Below, piece after piece: positions 36,820 through 48,770 of a DNA stretch of 64,000 nucleotides. The translations under genes and the position numbers were made by a program. The notes below the pieces were generated by a model. The model was not told where the DNA came from and made no database searches. It was given only the letters and a program-made list of their open reading frames with translations. Positions within the stretch are counted from its first letter, which is position 1. Each line of letters opens with the position of its first letter. The DNA lies in the NCBI RefSeq assembly GCF_001039355.2, contig NW_019775058.1, forward strand, positions 118,374 to 182,373, written 5' to 3'. This DNA comes from Lingula anatina. Its lineage: Eukaryota; Brachiopoda; Lingulata; Lingulida; Lingulidae.

Positions 36820-39800
36820 ACAAAAAACAAATGTATGCATTATTACTAAAAGAGTCACCTTTTAACTATTTGTTTTCACGTACAGACTCATGTAGACTGT
36901 AAAACACATTAAAGCAAGGTCATTCAACTTTCAAGTCACTAGTTACGAAAACTTTTCGGTTATTGAACTTTCACCTGATAGGTTGAGAAGTGCAAAACAC
37001 GCTACCCTGATTTTCACGAACCGCTTCCTAAATTGAAAAGAAAAATCAACAAGCTGGCTATGGATTTCTAACTTGTTTTTTTGACACTGCTATTTGCTCT
37101 CCACAACATTGTGTATTAAGCAGCAAGTGAAGCATACCAAAATACAACACCTGGGCCTGGAAAAAAACAATCTATGACATCAGGGTATACCCAAACAATC
37201 ACCAGCCAGAAATAAGTGAGGCAGAAAACAGAAAACACCTGCAAGAAGGGGAGGAGAGAAAGAGAGAAAGAAAGACTTATTCATTGAATGCTTTCTGTCA
37301 TCTCAAATGTTTCTCTGTATATCTTTCAAAGGGTATTTTTATGAACAGACTCACCATGTCTTTACATATGGCCATCACCTGCCTCCATATTATCTTCAAA
37401 CTTACACAACTGATGAATATCCATTCAATACGGGTCGAGTTCATAAATAGCTTGACCGAACCATTTGTCCAAATGATATGCTGTTCTTTTTTCTTTTTAC
37501 TCTTTTTACCATATACCGGTACATCCAATACAAAAAAACACATTAAAGCAATAATAACTCTTCCTTTGAAATTCAAAATTCCGCATGAAATACATTGTAA
37601 ACAACGCATGGAAATATATTCTATTGTATTTTACCACTAAAACGGCCGTTATTGTAGTAAAAATAAAATCTGTGCTTGTCAATAGGGCTTTCGATGCTTT
37701 CATCAAGGCATTCGTTGCTTATGACGTAATGGTGTCACGCGGATTCTCGCGTTCATTTGAGACCAAAATAACATTTGGCGCCAAACGCATTAATGCGGAC
37801 GCAGACGTAAGTTGCGAGTTTTTGTACAGTGCGACGGATAACGAAAAGCCCAGAATGGCACACATTGTGGATATTAATGTATTTTTAACAAAAAGACGAA
37901 TATAACTCATGAATCTTATATAGTGTTGTTGTTGTCTGCTTTTCCCGCGGTTTTAAGTAGGTCAACAGTGACTATGCGATGTCAGAGAGAGCTCCGTCAG
38001 TTAAAATCTCTTAAGAGATTTTAACAAAAAACCGTACGTTTAGGAAAAAAACCCTGGATTAACTTTGAATGCAGGAATGGGGTCGCTGACCATTGGTAAG
38101 TACGGGAAAATTGCCGTTTACTCCAGGAAAATCCAATTTTTGGCCAAAATGAAGAGTTATTATGACTTTAAGCGGAAAATCTGTTTGCCTATTGTCTTCA
38201 AACTTATAAGAGTGATCAATATTATAAAAATACAAATGGAATTTGAAAAAAAAAAAAAAAAAAAAAAAAAAACCAGCCTGATCAGAGTATTTTTCTGAAG
38301 CAATGCATTTTTTTGTGAAATTTTCGTATTTTATTCTTATTTTCAAGGTGTGACTGAACTCCCCTAGCTGGGTATGAAGCCATATGCTTATTACATTTTC
38401 AGAATATCATTGTTACATATAGTAGATAATTAAAAATCGGTGTTGATTGGGCTGTAAATAAACAATATGTTATATATTGCATCAAAATTGACTAAATCCC
38501 CTACTGTTGGCATCACTTTTTTGCTTTTACATCTGTACATTTGACAGCTTTGTGTTCAGGTTTGTTGTTGTGGGTAGCCAGGTGCAGATTTACGTACTAT
38601 TGTTATTGCGTAAATAACATCCCCACATCATTCTGGGTGCTCTTGACATTGGATGTTAAGTATGCTCAGTTCCGCCAATTTTACAATCGAAATAAGTCGG
38701 AAAAACATCCTGCTAAATTTACTCCAGACGAGACAAAGTGACATCTTCATTGTGTTTTGTCACCAGCCTACGACTTCAATACTAACTGGGGGCATTAGTA
38801 TGTATGCTCTTTGCCCTCACTCAATCTTACATAAAAGCTGAATTTCAGTACTATTTATAGCACAGCCTTCAACTTAAAGACTATTTTTTTTCATCGGTCA
38901 TTTGTTATATTAAATATACCAGATAAATTTTATTTAAATTTTGATAAAATGAATGATATTTGCATATATTAATAATGATCGTCATTATAAGTGTTTATAC
39001 AAATTTTAACCAAAAAAGTGTTGGGGGGATTTTTTTCCATTTATTTCACCTTAATTTGCCAATCAACAAACCCTGAAATTTCTTTTGAGCCTAAGACGGT
39101 ATCACACAAGCATGCTCAAACACATGGACATGTCATGCTATCACTTATTCATTTAGTCAATATCAAATTTTTTATATTAAAATTTCCTTTCTTGAATCAT
39201 ACATTACTGCAGAAATCACCTTTTCAACAAGATTGACCTTGAAAAATGACACTTCGCTGCATAACTACCATATATTTATAACATTTACAAAAGCATGTTT
39301 GGTCTTATCATATCAGCTCAACAATAATCAGAACTTTATAGATTACAACCTCACCTTAACATGAAAGGGGAATTCCCAGGCCCTTGGGATGGCTGGCTGG
39401 GGGTAGGGGTGGGGGCCACACACCCTCTTTTATAGGTTGCCTCCAAGTCAATTACATGCACTTGTATAATCTGGTACATTCCTATCAAGATGCTCACTCA
39501 GGTATATTACAAAAATTTAGCAGAAGACGTGAAAATATTCAGGTGGTCATGTGATCTGTAAGTCATATGATTTTTGTTTACAATACATATGCAGGTAAGC
39601 AGTGGTTTATAATGAAGGCAAACAATGGATGTGAGTCATAAAATTCAGTCTTGTGAGCGCAGTCAAAGTGACATACTCTGACATTTGTTGGAGGAAACGA
39701 GTCAACATGTAGTCTCTTGAACTGACACATGTGGTTGTTATAGCAGGGTAAAAAACATAATTTCCATCAAAACATGCACTTAATGTAAAATTTGAATGGA

Positions 39801-39953
39801 CTCAACTCTAAAACAGAAATCAAGGAAGAAAAGCTGCCAGATGCAATGGTATATATAAATGACAAAACTGACAGGAAAAGTGACATAAAAATGATGAACA
39901 ACTACTTTCATGATGAAAATGCACGAAATTCTTTTCTTGTCAATCTTAATGCA

Positions 39954-40115
39954 CAGGCCCGTAGCCAGCAATTTCAAAAAGGGGGGTTCTTTTTTTCTGA
40001 AAAAGTGGGCCTTTTACAATGAAACCCCTGTGTAACTATATCAAATTTTACCCAGAATGGACCTTTTCCTGACAAACTGGGTGGTTCTTTTGAACCCACA
40101 ATGGCCACAGGCCTG
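39954..40115. mobile_element. MITE-like element, family A copy 2
   Basis: About 162 bp with the same ends as 7068-7234: CAGGCCCGTAGCCAGC at the left and GGCCACAGGCCTG at the right. Flanked by ATGCA on both sides, a different 5-bp duplication from copy 1, so the two are separate insertions. The interior has AAAAAGGGGGGTTC and GGTTCTTTTGAACCC arms. Located between LRRK2 and POLR1G. Confidence 0.8.
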
Positions 40116-41224
40116 ATGCAATATAATGCTAAATTTTAATTAGTTACTATCTGTTACTGGCATACAGAACATAGACTAGCACAGGGTTTCAGACCAATTG
40201 GAATTCAGCTTTACACCTTGAGAATAATAACTGATAAAAAAATTGAATAGTCATAACTTCAAGTAAAACAATCCAATCAGGCTGGTTTTTAAAACCAGAG
40301 CAGTATTTTAGTTTGAAAATAATGATTGACACCATTCTTTGAATAGTGATAATGATAAACATGCACAAATATGTTTTGATCATATTAAATTTTTTACATT
40401 TTCAAAAATGCATTAAAAAACTTTCATAAAAATTGTCAGTAACATTCATCGTCAGCCTACCTGGTACATCATCTGAGTTCTTTTTCTGTCTGCCACGCAA
40501 TGATACTAAATAGACTGTCACACCTGCTATATTTATAAGATTTAAAGAGTATTACATAATACTACTTCTTATGTAATTTACTACTTATTTGTTGTGGCAC
40601 TGAAATCACAATATGGGGTTGCGGAAATAAAAATGGGGGGGGGGGGAGAAGAGAGTTGCAATAACAACAACAACAACATGTTTTTCCTTCTCAAAGTTCA
40701 AGAGGTATACGATTTAACAACAGGAATTTTGTCCAATTCAAAAATGGATATCACATATCTATTTTTCAACTCTGCTGAAGATGGGGGAGGGGTTATTTTC
40801 AACGGTGCAAGTTTGTTTGTTGTTTGTTTAGGCCAACTTCATCAATAACCATTGCTTCCAATTTTGTTTTGACCAAAGCAATGCAGCTGTCTGGCTGCAA
40901 GGAATTTTAAGGAAGACTGAGCACACTGAGATAATGCAAAGTTATAAATAAGAATGAATCTTCTGGTCACTTTAACATGCCAATCAAAAATTTGACCTTG
41001 ACCTATTGTTGGCCTCTCCCAGACTGACCAGAAAAGAGCCGACCAAAGTACTAGACCAAAGTTCTTGAACTATCACTCACCCCTTACATTCTTTCTGTTA
41101 AGAGAGAGCTTTAAAAGAAAAGAAAAGAAAGAAAGAATGAAAGAAAGAAAATTATTATTATTATTATTACTACCACTATTACTACAAATACTAATGATAC
41201 TAATAACAGTATTTGCTATCGACG

Positions 41225-41345
41225 TAACCGGCTCAAATGTCTGTCACACCTAGTAAAGCTGTTTGGGGGGTAATTATCTTTACACCCTAGCTGATTCTGT
41301 AGGCATGACAGACATGTAAGCCTCTTGAGCTGATAGCCATTTACA
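41225..41345. mobile_element. MITE-like element, family C copy 2 (core)
   Basis: Shares with 20488-20705 the core AAATGTCTGTC, a CCTA/AAGCT stretch and GGGGGGTAATTA, followed by an inverted GACAGACATGTAAGCC arm, so the core is itself palindromic. The outer ends are not clear. Located upstream of POLR1G. Confidence 0.6.
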
Positions 41346-43247
41346 CTCAGCAGGTGATTTTTTGTCTAATTCCTTTGAATGGCAGGCTCACTGGAGAAAA
41401 AATTGTTGCTGCATAGAGAAATCCATTCTACTTTCTCTTCAAAATCAAAACTGATTTTTTCAAACATAGCTTTTTTAAAAGGAAATATCACGAGAGCTGA
41501 AACGTGGCTCAATTACACTCATTGTGGGTTTGTAGATAATAACAGTGCTCAGGAAGACAAAGCATTTATAGGGAAATTTAACAATTTCATGGAGAAAGGA
41601 CTTGCTCCTAAATGGGCAGGCTAATGAATTTGATTTTCTTGTTTTAAACTGTCAAAAATTATAATTTTTTGGGAAAAAGAGTCGGTATGAAGATAATAAT
41701 TGCCACTTGACACTTGTGATTACACGTGATATCTAACGTTTATCGTGTCAGCTTGACATTGTGACACCCCTCAAATTCAAACAATGCAAGAGAAAAATGT
41801 GGGTAAAAAATCGCTCGCAAATTGACATATTTAACAGATCAACCAAATGCGTTCAACTGAAAAGTATTTAACAAGCACAAACGATCTACTACTTACAAGG
41901 TTGAAAATTCCACTTCTTGCTGACCGGTTCAACAACACTGTTGTTTTGAGATTAGCGCCAGCTGCTTCTAACACAGGGAACAGGAAAAATTTGAGCACTA
42001 CATGTCAATTTTGTATTACTAGTACAAAATTACTAATACTTTTACAACTTTTTCTATAATAATATCAAATGGATGCAACTAATTGCTTTCTCTGATATTT
42101 TTTAATCCAGAAATTTCAACCATCTTTCTTCTTATGAGCATAATCCCTGTTGCCCTCAGAAAACATATTACCTTCCTTTAAACAAAAGAGTTCTTCTTCC
42201 GGTTAAATTTCTCGTGCATCGGCACGTGCGATCGATCATAACAGGTATTATGCAATTTTTGCGACAGCTCGTTGCTATAAATATGTATACGGTGTCTAGA
42301 CGAACTAGTTGTTTTTCAATTTGAACCCCTTTAGATTTGAATAGTATGTAGGTTGTTTATTTGATTTAAATCATTCAAAGTCCAACGTGCACTTCACTGT
42401 CTCCAGAGTAGAGGCACAGTTAAACTGTAATTATATATAATATTATAAGATAGAGGTTCTCATTAAGCTTTTGACTTTCAAGTGCAAGAGAGCAAACCAT
42501 GTCAGTTGTTAAAGATTTTTAAAAATCTGAATTTAATTAATATCTGTCTCTGTTAACCATATGATATTACTATTATCCGGTCCTTTAAAATGTAGAAATG
42601 GATAGAAATGGAGCGAAATGGACCAATATAGATCTCCTGTTAAGCATAGTAAACCCCCTTGAGATCGTAATTGGGTTCTAGATCATAAAAATAATCTTAC
42701 ATTTGCACCAGAAAGGTGATTTAAAGGACCCCTATTATCGGCAGTGTGGCAGGAATCAAACAGTGTAGTTGCATATGTACACGTAAATTTCCAATTTCTG
42801 AGACTGAATTAATTGTAATGCTATTATGCTTTGAATCCCAACATCTCTCTCTTAAAGTTTTATGTTCTCTCAAAAGCAACACTGAAACTGGGTGCGAGCA
42901 GTTGTCAACACTATATTAAAATACTAGTCCTACAAGTACTGTACAGTTAGTACTCAAAACTACATGTGCATGCATGTAGCATTTTGGTGAGGGCACACAT
43001 ACATGTACAGTAGCACAAAGTTTCCTGAGTTAGCACTCTTATTTAGAATTCCCTATATGCACTATGTCTAGTACATATCAGAAACTACAATAGGAGTTTT
43101 AATCCATGACACTTAATTTGTACTATGTACACAGATACAGTACTTACAGGACTGGTGTACATGTATAGTACCCTGACTGTGGGATCTGTATTTGTATTTC
43201 ATATATTTCACCATTTTAGGCCTGTTACATACAGCTCCACACTAGGG

Positions 43248-45077
43248 ATGAGCAAACGCTCAGAAATTAGCCCAAAGTTTGCCTTTTTTAGTCCTCTGAC
43301 CAAAGTGTCCAGCCAAGAGTCAAACATCTCTACAGCCAGTGACCAGGAGGGGATCGGTAAACAGAAAAAGCACAAGAAAAAGAAAAGCTCAGAGAAAAGT
43401 GAAAGTAATTGTTTGTTTTATCATGTAGCAGTTAAGTGTCATTGTAGTGATTGAGCCAATAATAAAACAAGCATTGGCATTTTTGCATGTTGTTAGGAAA
43501 AAATGAGATAACAAGGGATTAATGTATAAAAGAAAGATTTGATTGTTTCTGGAATTGTAATTAATGCCTCTTGTGTTTGTGTGTGTGTGTTTTTTTTAGC
43601 ATATATAAAAATCAAGTTAATTATTTCAGGTGAAAAACATTTAAACAGATTTTAGATGCTTTTTATCATTATAAGTAAATTACTACTAAGAAGAGAAGCA
43701 CAACCCAATCCTAAGTGCAAGCCAGCTTCTGAAGGACCAAGTTTCTAGCTGTGACTTCACTTTTTCAGAGACATCATTGAAGTCTGGGTCTTCTGGTATT
43801 CAACCCATTACTTCCTCTGAAGACAGCGATGAAGTGCTACGGAACCCAAAGGTACAAGTGCCAGTAAAAAAGGTTCCCACCAAACCATTAGTTGAGGAAC
43901 AGACAAAGGAAAACCTTCACATTATTTCATCATCTTCTTCAAGTGAAAGTGAAGAGGGAGACCAAACTCAAATGCTGTCTGGAAAATCAGAAACATCGAA
44001 ACGCAAGAGGCAGATGCCATCTGCACCACTGCATTCTGGGAAGTCTGCCAGTCAACCTATGGCCTCTACATCAGAGAGTGACACTGAGCTCCCAAATTCT
44101 AAATTTGCCACTCCAAAGACAAAGAAAATCAAAACTGAATCACAAGCTAAAATCACTGCCTATTTGAGCCCAAAATCAGCTCTCAGGGAAAAAGCTTCAC
44201 CCAAGAAAAAAAAAGAAAACAATAAGGCTGAGAATGTTTTAAAACCTAATAATGAGCCACAGTCAGATGTTGATCAGGACTTGTCAGATCTTGCTAAGAA
44301 AATTGCAGATGATTCCCAGTTTTCAGATGCTGCAAGTGAGGTTTCATTTTCTCTGCATGGTTCACCAAGGAAAGCACACTTACCTAAGAAAAGGTTCATG
44401 GAAAACATTGTAACTAGTCCGGCTAAGTTTAAAAAAGTGATGCCAACCTCTGATTCTCTTAATGATGTGGAAACAGCAAAAAAGAACATAAGTGATAGCC
44501 CAAGCAAAGCAAAGAAAAAGAAAAAAGAGAAAGGTGACAAAAACAAAAATAAGCTAGATGACACTCTGTCTGCTGTTTTTAAAAGTCCAAGTAAAACTAA
44601 AAAAGGTGCCATTGAAGGGAGAAATACAGAAAATCATGAAACTAATGGTGTACGTAAAGCACAGAAGTCTGTAATCAGCAGTGAATTTTCAGCAAACCAA
44701 CATGAATTGGACATTTCAGTCTCATTAAATAATGAGAACCCTGACATCTCGCAAACTAATGACCATGAGATGTCTTCAGATGCAGAAGAGTGGCCAAGAT
44801 TGAATGAGACTGACTCTGCGGTCTTAGACAAGTCGAGAAAAAGGAGGCTTCCTGTTTCTGGGAGTAAAGACCATAAAGGGTCTTCAGATGACTCTGAGGA
44901 AGAAGTGCAGCCGTCACAGAAGTGTTCTCCAGCAGGGAAGGCAGGGAGTGGGATGGGTAGTCCCAGTAAAAGTGCCTCCAAAGTACAGGATATGTCAGAG
45001 AGCAGTGACAGTGAGGTGGAGGTTCCTGATGTACAGGGTACACCAGCGCCATCTGGTGGCAAGAAAAGACAACTCAG
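43248..45077 (+). CDS. POLR1G: POLR1G exons 1-2: Nopp140/Treacle-like N-terminal extension
   Basis: Residues 1 to about 488, almost all from one 1.3-kb exon. It is highly polar, with acidic-serine clusters of CK2 type (TSSEDSDEV, SSSSSSESEEGD, GSSDDSEEEV, SESSDSEVEVPD) alternating with lysine blocks and many S/T-P-x-K motifs (SPKKKK, SPRKAH, SPAKFKK, SPSKAKKKKK, SPSKTKK). This alternation is typical of nucleolar scaffold proteins such as Nopp140/NOLC1 and Treacle. Human POLR1G starts almost directly with the core domain and carries its lysine-rich repeats at the C-terminus instead. The in-phase donor at 45078 joins it to the core; that both belong to one protein is an inference from splice phase. 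Confidence 0.75.
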
Positions 45078-48000
45078 GTATGATCTAGTTCTTTATGTGG
45101 ATGCATATCATTTTGCCTTTTGTCAAACATCTGGAATTTATCAGTTTTGGGGATTAAAATAGGTTTATTTAGGTTTCCATTTTCTTGCTGTTTTATCGTA
45201 ATAGCAAGTTTCCTTTTGGTAGTGTAAAAAATATTATGCAGGACACACATAGTAGCAGGTAGCTTCTGTCAGCAAAATATCAGGCCTGTTGTGAACTCTC
45301 TGGCAAATTTGCCTCAAATTTGCTAAAAATGTGCAAAAAGGATTTGCAGAAAATAAGCTGCAAATTTGCAACAATACCAATTTTTCTTGCAAACTCCTTG
45401 CCAAAAACTTTTCATTTTGCCAAGGGTTGAAACCGTAATCTGTATTGCCAATTTTACTTCAGGTTTGCAGTCCCTGAGGATATGACAGAGTTTGATTTTA
45501 CTCCCAGTAAACACAGAATTTATCTCGAAGATGTGATGAAGGAGGGAAAAGAGCTTTGGTTGATACAGACTCCAGTAGATGTGAGTTTTATGGCTTTTGT
45601 TTGTCTTTATATTGATGAAATAAGAGTGATACTGGGTATGCTAAATGGCTGTTTCATTGATGCATATTTCCTAGTAGAATAAAAAAAGAAAAAGAAACAA
45701 GTGCATGTATCATATGTGGCCAGTGAATCATGAATCTTTGTTTTGAACATTTATACAAAAACTATATATTTAAAAAAAAAATAAAATAAAACAACAACAA
45801 CAACAAAAAAGTAATAATAAATAAATAGATATAACATAATGCAGCCACATGTAATAATGGATATTTGTCTTATTTTAGTTTGATGTCAGTCAGATGGATG
45901 GCCAGGGTGTTATACTAAATGGGTCACAACCCTTGAAGAATGGAGATAAGGCAAGCCGAGGATTTGTTGTACTTGTGGGTGATATTTTAAAGAGAGCTTT
46001 GGTTCACAAGACTTAACTTCTTAGTTTTCTAGCATCTAGTTTTAGACCTTATGAATGGAAGTTGTTTTGTCTTATTTTGCTTTTGCATGTTGTTTGAGGA
46101 TCTGCTGCTGAGTTGTCAGCATTAGGAAATTTAAAAAAAAATTTAAACATTTTCAAATTGTAGATTTAAATCCTTGAAATTTGTCTGTGTTTTTCTGGAA
46201 GTGCAGGGCTTTCAGATGTCTATGTTAGGGGGAACCAAGATTTTAGAGGGTCTCATATCATATATCTTGGACACTTGCCAACTATGATATAGTTCAATAT
46301 AATCATAAATTTTCTGTTGTCTGTTTGAATATATTCTGTTTGCATGTGTTTAATAACATTGTATTACATTCTTCACTCCTCCACATTTTAATTGTAATTA
46401 TTGCTTCTCCCCTAGGAAAGAACATATGAAGTTTTATCATGCAGAGATGACAGTCTTTCAGTGAGTATTGTACATCATTTGTTGGGATAACTTAAGGTAT
46501 TGTATGGAACCAGCTTTAGACTTGAAACAGTCTTAACTGGTACCATAAGAGAACTGATTCTTGTTTACTTGGTTTTGAATGAATCTCACAGTAGTTGATA
46601 ACAATTAAGTACATTTACAGTGGTAAATATAAATATGAGAAATTACAACCAATATGCTTACAACAATGCACTGTTGCTAACATTAAAATACTGATTTTTC
46701 TTTTCATTTAGACACCAAAACAAAATAAAGTGGTAATTGCTCAGTTATATTTATTTATTTATTTATTTATTTAATATAATTATTTGCTAATGAGTCATTA
46801 TTTCCCCAGACTTCCAACCTGAACCTCCTGTTGCCAAGGAAAGCTGACCAGAAACTGAAAACAGGTAAATGGCAAAATATAGATCAAGGATGGAAATTTT
46901 CATCCATTTCTGAAGATTTCCTCCCCCCTTATGTGGAAATGAAAGTTCTCAAAGTCGCTGGATTTTTTGTATAATGTCCAACAACTAAGTTGATAGGGAT
47001 TACATCAGACTGAGCTTTATGGAAGAAAGAGGGGGGGGGGGGGATGCTCAATGAAAACCACTCCTTCTTCCCAAAGTTAATGATGTGTATAGAAAACGAA
47101 AATCCGGTCTCTTAAATTTATATATATATTTTAAATAAATGATTTATTTATTCATTTTTATCTCAAATCTTAAGAGATAAAATTATAGTAATTCTCAGAT
47201 CAACTTGTTTTATCTACCACCTAGGTCTTCCTTAAAGATAAATGTTTTGAATAAAGGATTTACTTATTATTTATTTATATCTCAAATATTCAGAAATAAA
47301 ATTATAGTAATTCTAGTCTCAGATGAACTTTATATCACTTACACCTAGGTCTTCCATTCTCCGGCCGTATGACCATTGTGGAGACAGTCCAAGTGCCCAG
47401 TGTCCAGATCCCAGAACCAGTGGTCAGGAACTATGACCTTCCACCTGGGCTGAGGCAGAGATTTCAGCCATTTGGATCAGGTAAGTGTTATGGGGAAGAT
47501 ATCTTTTGAAAAAAATATCAGGTGACTTGAAAAGGGTTTTTAAATGACATCGCAGAACAAGATTATAACAAACAACATCGAGTCTGAGAAGAGGAGACTG
47601 CAGCAAAGAGCAGTTGAAAATATCTGCACATACAGGTAATCTAACATCATTTGCCTCATTCTATTTTGGATGAAAAAAATGAATCTCTTAAGACAATATT
47701 CGAGGAAAGCAGGGGTTTCCATGAAAAAAAAAAGATTTCTAATTGTTAAAAAATGCCATAATTTTGCTCATTTAAGATGCATAAATTTTTTTCCATAAAT
47801 TTCAGATTCACCAGTGGAAATGGTGTGCAGTGGTAAGTGGAGTTTATTTTTACGTGGTTCCTATTATCAATAAAAACCAAAATCTTTCTTTGTGAAGGCT
47901 GTAAAGGGTATGTTCTTTCCATTGGAGCAATGGTATTTGCATTTTAAATCATAAGATTATGCATTTGAATGGTATAAAGTAATGCTTTGAGTTGTTAGTA

Positions 48001-48770
48001 CTTAAAAGTTGGTACTTATTCCACAACATTCTCATTTATGTAAAATTTCAAGAGATTGTGAAATTATGCAATTTTATGCCATGTGAAATATATTATTTTA
48101 TCTTATATGTAATATTTCAATTTCATATAATTGTGATTTCTTTGAAGTGCATTCAGAACTGAAAAAGACTGAAAAGAAGAAGAAAAAGAAGAAAAAAGCA
48201 AAGGAAAGAGAAGTTGCAGAGGATGCAAACAAGACTGGAGCTCTCACCAACAGTGTTGATGCAGGGACAGAATATAACCAGGTACAGCAACAACAATTTA
48301 AAAACTAATCTTGTCTAAAAACAAGTTTTTATTTTCAAGAGTTTCTCACTTTTTGCAACCTCAAACTTATTATGAAGTTAAGTAAAGGGAAAAAGTTCCA
48401 GTGAATAATAAAGAAAGTTTTGAGATACCTATGCCCCCCCCCTTTTCTATCTGACAATAAATTTGCTGAAAATTATTTTAAAATAAATATGATGAGAGTA
48501 CCAGGGATTGACCATAAGTCTTATATGAATGTGGAAGGAATAATCTGATGAAAAGAAATTTCATTTTCTCATGAAGGCAGTCAACATTTTTGTCCAAATG
48601 TGCATGGACTTGCAGTTTTCTATTTCACAGAGAGTAGTTAAAATTGTATGTTAAAAATTATTTTTTTAAAGCATATGACTTTTTATCTCCAGGGAGATGC
48701 CAAGCCCCATAAGCACAGTAAAAAGAAGAAGAAAAAAGAGAAAAAGAAACACAAGAAAAACAAAGATTAG
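43248..48770 (+). CDS. POLR1G: RNA polymerase I subunit POLR1G (CD3EAP/RPA34) homologue, 11 coding exons
   Basis: Subunit that pairs with POLR1E (RPA49) in RNA polymerase I, stabilising the enzyme for rRNA transcription in the nucleolus. Exons: 43248-43404, 43769-45077, 45463-45580, 45879-45950 (or -45974), 46416-46460, 46712-46732, 46810-46864, 47349-47480, 47806-47832, 48148-48281, 48693-48770; all phases agree (about 715 codons). Diagnostic matches: KELWLIQTPVDFD against human TELWLIQAPADFA, ILNGSQ against PLSGSQ, and LPPGLRQRFQPFGS against IPPGLRPRFCAFGG. The ATG at 43248 is in an exon open on its 5' side (acceptor at 43218-43219), so an upstream start cannot be excluded. A polyadenylation signal AATAAA lies at 49186-49191. 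Confidence 0.88.
45463..47832 (+). CDS. POLR1G: POLR1G exons 3-9: RPA34 dimerisation core
   Basis: Residues about 489-645. FAVPEDMTEFDFTPSKHR and KELWLIQTPVDF begin the RPA49-binding fold (a TFIIF-like beta-barrel dimer in the family). ERTYEVLSCRDDS and SNLNLLLPRKADQKLKT follow, then GRMTIVETVQVPSVQIPEP and the conserved PPGLRQRFQPFG. The 21-bp exon (46712-46732, TPKQNKV) and the 27-bp exon (47806-47832, DSPVEMVCS) are micro-exons that gene finders may miss. The exon 4 donor is ambiguous: GCAAGC at 45951 gives the shorter, more human-like join; GTGGGT at 45975 is also in phase and adds eight residues. Confidence 0.85.
47150..47355 (+). repeat. Duplicated intron end with decoy 3' splice site before POLR1G exon 8
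   Basis: The stretch TATCTCAAAT...AATAAAATTATAGTAATTCT...ACCTAGGTCTTCC occurs twice, about 125 bp apart. The second ends in the true acceptor of exon 8 (47347-47348); the first (about 47220) has the same ACCTAG and GTCTTCC but is followed by non-coding sequence. Confidence 0.75.
48148..48770 (+). CDS. POLR1G: POLR1G exons 10-11: lysine-rich C-terminal tail
   Basis: Exons 48148-48281 and 48693-48770, about 70 residues. Two lysine clusters (KKTEKKKKKKKKAKERE and KHSKKKKKKEKKKHKKNKD) surround a short polar stretch. It ends in TAG at 48768-48770. Lys-rich tails are a family feature and serve as nucleolar/nuclear localisation signals in human POLR1G. The acceptor of exon 10 (TTTCTTTGAAG) is moderate. 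Confidence 0.8.

Larger units (their letters stand above)
34875..43247. other. Intergenic region between divergent LRRK2 and POLR1G
   Basis: 8.4 kb with no credible coding exon. It must hold both promoters. A good splice donor on the minus strand (TACTGAG followed by GTAAGG, at about 35900) could end a non-coding first LRRK2 exon. Near 42180-42245 there is a CG-richer patch with CTTCCGG, CACGTG and a possible donor (AACAG followed by GTATT) that could be the POLR1G 5' UTR exon. Also present: a 50-bp tandem duplication (about 35405-35510), a GA run (36761-36816), a poly-A (38247-38271), and MITE-like elements at 39954 and 41225. The rest shows nothing recognisable. Confidence 0.6.

Noticed and set aside
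37620-37910. ORFs in a more CG-rich patch between LRRK2 and POLR1G
   Set aside because: Short, no domain, overlapping on both strands; could be regulatory, but I see no defined element.
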